This document shows, in pieces, positions 59,974 through 64,000 of a stretch of 64,000 bases of DNA (position 1 is the first letter of the stretch; each line of letters begins with the position of its first letter). A program made the translations under genes and the position numbers. The notes under the pieces are model-generated. The model saw nothing but the letters and a program-made list of their open reading frames with translations. It did no database searches and was not told the origin of the DNA. Origin of the DNA: JAIOTH01 sp964486685 (GTDB taxonomy: Bacteria > Patescibacteriota > Patescibacteriia > UBA1558 > S5-K13); assembly GCA_964486685.1 (NCBI GenBank), contig CAZAOE010000003.1, positions 7,568-71,567 of the forward strand. The letters are read 5' to 3'.

Positions 59974-62900
59974 TCAAGTGTCTAATATGCCTTCTATTTT
60001 TTTCTTTAAATATGAAGAATTTTTGACTAATAAATTAATTTTTACTTTATTATAAACATCTTCCTGAATGCCAGATTTAATATAAAAATAAACCGCTGAC
60101 TGACCAGAATTTTCTTTTAAAAGCGCCTTTAAACTCTCAAATTGTTCAGGTGACGGTTTGGTTTCTACTTTAATAATCAATGGTTCTGGTTTATTTTTAG
60201 ATTTACTTTTGAAATCTTTAATGGTTTTAATTTCTTCTACAATAACCTTAGTTCGTCCTTCTTTAAAATTTAAACGTCCTTCAATAATTATCTTATTATC
60301 TTTATATAAAATATCTATAAATTTTTCATAAATTTTAGGAAAAACAACCATTTCTATCCATCCACTACCGTCTTCCAATCCTGCAAAAAGCATTTGCGTT
60401 CCATTTTTAGTCAAAACTTTTTGCATAAAACTAATTACTCCGCCTATTTTTATATTTTCATTTTCTTTTAATTGTTTGATGTCACTTATTTTGCTAATTT
60501 GGCCGGACAATTCTACCAATAAATCTTTAAAGGGGTGGTCGGTAATATAAAGACCCAGCATCTCTTTTTCCCAGGCCAATTTATCTTCTCTTTCGGCCTC
60601 TGAATATTCGTCTAATCTAATAGCAGGTCGGTCATTTTTGTTTAATTTGGAAAAAATACTAGATTGACCATTTAATTTTTCTTTTCTCTGGTGTTTATTA
60701 AATTCTAATAATTTATCCATGTTTTTCAAAAGAGCGTTGGGCTCACCAAAATGACTCATTGCCCCGGCCTTAATTAAACTTTCTAAAGATTTTTTATTTA
60801 AATCTCTGCTTTTAATTCTAGTTAAAAAATCCTCAATGTTTTGAAAATCTCCATTCTCTTTTCTTTCGGCAATAATTGTTTTAACAATATTGTCTCCCAC
60901 ATTTTTAACAGCATTTAATCCAAATCTAATCTTTTTATTTCCCTTCTTTAAATCTTCTGGCAAAACCGTAAATCTAGAAAAACTCTTATTAATATCTGGT
61001 GGTAAAACTTCTATATCCATGTCTTCACATTCTTTTATTTTAAAAGCGATTTTTTCTATATCATCCTGGTCAGAGGTTAAAAGGGCAGCCATAAATTCTG
61101 TTGGATAATTGGCTTTGAAATAAGCCGTCTGAAAAGCAATCATGGCATAACAAGTAGCGTGTGATTTATTAAATCCATAACTAGCAAAGGGCTCAATTGC
61201 CTTCCAAATCTTTTTAGCAATTCTGGTTGATAAACCATTTTTTGTCATTCCGTCTATAAGCTTATCTTTTTGTTCATCTAATAAGGACTTAATTTTTTTA
61301 CCAACAGCCTTTCTTAAAATATCTGCCTCTGAATAAGAAAATCCCGCTAATTGTCGGGCAATTTCCATTACTTGTTCCTGATAAATGGCAATACCATAAG
61401 TTTCTTCTAAAATTGGTTTTAATCTGGGGTCATCATAAGTAATTTTTCTCCTTCCACGTTTACCATTCACAAAATCAGGTATAAATTGCATTGGACCTGG
61501 TCTATAAAGAGCAACCATGGCAATAATATCCTCAAATTTATTGGGCTTTAATTTTTTCAACCATTTTTTCATACCTGCGGACTCTAATTGAAAAACACCA
61601 GTTGTTTGTCCGGCTTGTAAAATTTTAAATGTTTTTTTATCTTCTAAATCAACATCTTTTAAATTGACTTTTTGGCTATGAATCTTTTCTATTAAATCAA
61701 TAACATTTTCCAAAATAGTTAAATTTTTTAAACCCAAAAAATCCATTTTTAATAAACCCAGGTCCTCAATAGAATATAAAGAATATTGAGAAATAATTGT
61801 CTGGTCGCTAGAAGAAGCGTATTGAAGGGGCACTGTTTTAACCAAAGGAAGCTTACTAATCACAACTCCACAGGCATGCATAGAATGATGTCTGGCCACT
61901 CCTTCTAATTTTTTAGCAAAATCAATTAAACGCTTAGCGTCCTGATCATTTTCATAGGCCTCTTTTAATTCCGGGGAGGTGTGTATGGCTTTTTCCAAAG
62001 TAAAAAACATCGGAATCATTTTAGCAATCCGATCACAATAATTATATCCTAAACCCAAAACCCGACCGACATCTCTAATAGCTGCTCGGGCCGCCATAGT
62101 TCCAAAGGTTATTATTTGCGAAACATGGTCAGAGCCATATCTTTGTTCAACATATCTAATAATTTCACCTCTCCGAATATCAGAAAAATCTATATCAATA
62201 TCTGGCATAGAAATTCTTTCTGGATTCAAGAATCTTTCAAAAATTAAATTATATTTCAAAGGATCAATGTCAGTTACATTAATTAAATAAGAAACTAAAG
62301 ATCCGGCAGCACTTCCCCGACCAGGACCAACAATTATGCCATTATCTTTAGCCCAATTTACAAAATCCTGAACAATTAAAAAATAAGAAGCAAAACCAGT
62401 TTTCTCTATTATTCTTAATTCATAATCTAATCTTTTTTGCAGAGCCCGTAAATCTACTGCACAATTTTTATTTTTTAAATCAAAGTAAACTGGATATCTT
62501 TTTTTCAAACCAGAATCACAAAGCTTTTCTAAATAAGAATTAGGACTTTCTTCATTGGGTAATGCAAAATGGGGTAAATTAATTTTACCTAATTCAATTT
62601 TCAAATTACATATTTCGGAAATCTTAACTGTATTTTCTATGGCCTGCGGAATACTTTTGAAATCTTCTATCATCTTTTCTGGCGGACGAAAAGATAAATC
62701 AAAATCTAATAAACTCATTCTATCCTTGTCGTTGATTTTTTTCTTACTTTGCAAACACAATAAAATATCTTGAGCTATGGCATCTTCTGGATGTAAATAA
62801 TGAACATCATTAGAAGCAACTAATCCAATATTATGCTTTTCAGAAAATTTTATAAATTCTTTATTAACCATTTCTTGGTCTTCGTTGCCGGGATGACACT

Positions 62901-63423
62901 GTACTTCTAAATAAAAATTATCTGGACCAAATAAATTTTTATACTTCAAAATTAAGGACTCGGCCCCAGTCATATCTCCAGCTAATACTGTTTTAGGTAT
63001 TTGTCCATTCAAACAAGCTGAAGTAGCAATTAAGCCCTCGTGATACTTTTCTAATAATTCCCAATCTATTCTGGGCTTATAATAAAAACCTTCTAAGTGG
63101 GCCAGGGTAGTAAGTTTTAATAAATTTTCATAACCCTGATTATTTTTAGCTATTAAAATTAAATGAAATGATTTAGTGTCTATATTAGATTTTCTATCAG
63201 TTCTTTTCCTCCGCGCTAAATAAAACTCAACTCCAATAATTGGCTTAATGTCATTTTTTAAACACTCTTGATAAAATTCTATAACGCCATACATAACCCC
63301 ATGGTCAGTTAAGCCCAGGGCCGGCATATCATATTTTTTGGCCTCAGCAACAAGCTCAGGTATTTTTGGTAACCCGTCTAATAAACTATAGTGACTATGG
63401 TTGTGCAGATGTACAAATTTCAT
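59974..63423 (-). CDS. dnaE: DNA polymerase III alpha subunit
   Basis: The 1149-residue replicative polymerase opens with a PHP domain (HLHNHSHYSLLDGLPKIPEL, then LTDHGVMYG). The palm region has IVGPGRGSAAGSLVSYLI and the catalytic Asp pair in MPDIDIDFSD. ALYRPGPMQFIPDFVNGKRG, YGIAIYQEQVMEIARQLAGFS and FNKSHATCYAMIAFQTAYFKANYP follow. A C-terminal OB fold (IKIGGVISFMQKVLTKNGTQM) closes the protein. It is the DnaE1 type. No other replication gene is present here. Confidence 0.96.
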   Translation of the reverse strand: MKFVHLHNHSHYSLLDGLPKIPELVAEAKKYDMPALGLTDHGVMYGVIEFYQECLKNDIKPIIGVEFYLARRKRTDRKSNIDTKSFHLILIAKNNQGYENLLKLTTLAHLEGFYYKPRIDWELLEKYHEGLIATSACLNGQIPKTVLAGDMTGAESLILKYKNLFGPDNFYLEVQCHPGNEDQEMVNKEFIKFSEKHNIGLVASNDVHYLHPEDAIAQDILLCLQSKKKINDKDRMSLLDFDLSFRPPEKMIEDFKSIPQAIENTVKISEICNLKIELGKINLPHFALPNEESPNSYLEKLCDSGLKKRYPVYFDLKNKNCAVDLRALQKRLDYELRIIEKTGFASYFLIVQDFVNWAKDNGIIVGPGRGSAAGSLVSYLINVTDIDPLKYNLIFERFLNPERISMPDIDIDFSDIRRGEIIRYVEQRYGSDHVSQIITFGTMAARAAIRDVGRVLGLGYNYCDRIAKMIPMFFTLEKAIHTSPELKEAYENDQDAKRLIDFAKKLEGVARHHSMHACGVVISKLPLVKTVPLQYASSSDQTIISQYSLYSIEDLGLLKMDFLGLKNLTILENVIDLIEKIHSQKVNLKDVDLEDKKTFKILQAGQTTGVFQLESAGMKKWLKKLKPNKFEDIIAMVALYRPGPMQFIPDFVNGKRGRRKITYDDPRLKPILEETYGIAIYQEQVMEIARQLAGFSYSEADILRKAVGKKIKSLLDEQKDKLIDGMTKNGLSTRIAKKIWKAIEPFASYGFNKSHATCYAMIAFQTAYFKANYPTEFMAALLTSDQDDIEKIAFKIKECEDMDIEVLPPDINKSFSRFTVLPEDLKKGNKKIRFGLNAVKNVGDNIVKTIIAERKENGDFQNIEDFLTRIKSRDLNKKSLESLIKAGAMSHFGEPNALLKNMDKLLEFNKHQRKEKLNGQSSIFSKLNKNDRPAIRLDEYSEAEREDKLAWEKEMLGLYITDHPFKDLLVELSGQISKISDIKQLKENENIKIGGVISFMQKVLTKNGTQMLFAGLEDGSGWIEMVVFPKIYEKFIDILYKDNKIIIEGRLNFKEGRTKVIVEEIKTIKDFKSKSKNKPEPLIIKVETKPSPEQFESLKALLKENSGQSAVYFYIKSGIQEDVYNKVKINLLVKNSSYLKKKIEGILDT

Positions 63424-63442
63424 AATTTAAAAAATAATCGTA

Positions 63443-63470
63443 AAAAATGAGGAAATCCTCATTTTTTTAC
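63443..63470. terminator. Hairpin with A and T runs upstream of dnaE
   Basis: AAAAAATGAGGA aa TCCTCATTTTTTT is a symmetrical stem-loop able to stop transcription from the minus-strand gene at 63624-63950 before dnaE. Confidence 0.7.
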
Positions 63471-63487
63471 TATCATAAAAAATACTA

Positions 63488-63593
63488 TAGACTTACTGGG
63501 TAATAAATTACGTAACATTCCGCTTAGCGGGATTAGAAATTTAGCTAAAATGTGTAATTACAGTAGTAGATTTATTACACAGTAAGTCTAATA
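63488..63593. repeat. Palindromic element, copy 2 (about 105 bp)
   Basis: TAGACTTACTGGGTAATAAAT and ATTTATTACACAGTAAGTCTA are 21-bp inverted repeats with one mismatch. The interior includes TTACGTAAC, an inner CCGCTTAGCGG hairpin, and 'aaatttagctaaaatgtgtaattacagtagta', which matches the inverse of copy 1 at 24797-24963. Confidence 0.7.
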
Positions 63594-63623
63594 ACAAAAA
63601 ATAAGAATAAGCAAAATAATATT

Positions 63624-63950
63624 TTATTTTTTATTTTTTGTTTTTCTGATTTTTGAGCTAATTTTTTTTGTTTTAGTTTTATTTTTTAGTTTTTTACCAA
63701 TCTCTTCAACGGCTGTCTTAACTACAGCTGTGGCTAATTGGATATGCGCCGAAGAATTCTTTAATTTATCTTTGGCTCCATTTATAAATTGATTTAAAGA
63801 ATCTATGGCTGAATGAACAGATTTAATAGTATCGTGTACTTTCTTTACGCTGGCAATGATATAATAAAAAAACCAACATATAAATACTGTAATGCCAATT
63901 ATAGAAATTGCTAAAACCAAATTTAAAACATCTTTGGAATTTTCTAACAT
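63624..63950 (-). CDS. Small membrane protein with coiled-coil tail (DUF948-like)
   Basis: The 108-residue protein has one N-terminal membrane helix (about 9-33), an amphipathic helical region (34-85, VKKVHDTIKSVHSAIDSLNQFI) with heptad-like spacing, and a very basic Lys-rich end. This layout resembles small DUF948/YtxH-type envelope proteins of other bacteria, whose function is poorly known. It is upstream of dnaE on the same strand, with a terminator-like hairpin between them. Confidence 0.55.
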   Translation of the reverse strand: MLENSKDVLNLVLAISIIGITVFICWFFYYIIASVKKVHDTIKSVHSAIDSLNQFINGAKDKLKNSSAHIQLATAVVKTAVEEIGKKLKNKTKTKKISSKIRKTKNKK

Positions 63951-64000
63951 AATGCTATAAATTAATTATAAACTAAATAAATACATAAGTGTTAAAATTA

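Noticed and set aside
1..64000. CRISPR array
   Set aside because: Repeated units are not evenly spaced with unique spacers, and no cas gene is present.

Overview
The window is about 64 kb of AT-rich, densely packed bacterial DNA that looks like a member of the Candidate Phyla Radiation (Patescibacteria), probably Parcubacteria-like. The grounds are gene style rather than any marker comparison: very low GC, reduced fermentative metabolism, a PEGA-domain membrane protein, a membrane-anchored baseplate-J-like protein, PduL in place of Pta, few Shine-Dalgarno sequences before most genes, and intergenic spacers built from repeated AT-rich 'words'. UGA is used as a stop and RF2 is present, so the code is standard.

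Layout. 0-9 kb: a rhamnose-pathway end (rmlD tail, rmlA), a strange Ala/Val/Gly-repeat protein, a PEGA/propeller protein, murA, a CtpA-type protease, acylphosphatase, rplI and pyrG. 8.7-13 kb: a consensus promoter and two tRNA genes (Gln-UUG, Ser-UGA) followed by an accessory island with a HEPN protein, a small HNH nuclease, a possible small RNA and a restriction-modification pair whose methylase resembles DpnA. 13-25 kb: membrane proteins, pcm, a three-subunit [FeFe] hydrogenase (NuoE-like, NuoF-like, HydA), a hypothetical gene, prfB, an MFS transporter, a REP-associated Y1 transposase, and ComEC split into a membrane gene and a metallo-beta-lactamase gene. 25-34 kb: receiver protein, ndk, a strong 6S-like RNA candidate with its own promoter and terminator, a PfkB kinase, PduL, acetate kinase, a three-subunit 2-oxoacid:ferredoxin oxidoreductase and GAPDH. 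34-48 kb: surface polysaccharide genes (three GT2, an O-antigen-ligase-like protein, two GT4), AmmeMemoRadiSam-type LigB-like and radical SAM genes, an intact ISL3-family element, a secreted protein and an MscS channel. 48-64 kb: argS, gatB, pyrBI, a MiaB-MiaA fusion, a small membrane protein, thrS behind a T-box leader, a baseplate-J-like protein, dnaE and a small membrane protein.

Metabolic reading. GAPDH, 2-oxoacid:ferredoxin oxidoreductase, PduL and AckA can carry a glycolytic product to acetate with one substrate-level ATP. The hydrogenase trio can re-oxidise ferredoxin and NADH as H2. Together they form an acetate/H2 fermentation core spread over two clusters. Much of the rest builds or modifies the cell surface.

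Most unusual features: (1) at least four families of short palindromic repeats are inserted in frame inside conserved genes (hydA, the oxidoreductase alpha subunit, a GT2, a radical SAM gene, argS, miaB and miaA). Some of them also occur in intergenic DNA, and one family is read in two different frames. This recalls the Rickettsia palindromic elements. (2) Two consecutive tRNA-A37 modification enzymes, MiaB and MiaA, are fused in one ORF. (3) The thrS T-box carries a palindrome inside its antiterminator. (4) Larger palindromic elements with matching cores recur about 39 kb apart. (5) A set of small membrane or secreted proteins have AGGAGG sites, and most have recognisable promoters and terminators, unlike their neighbours.
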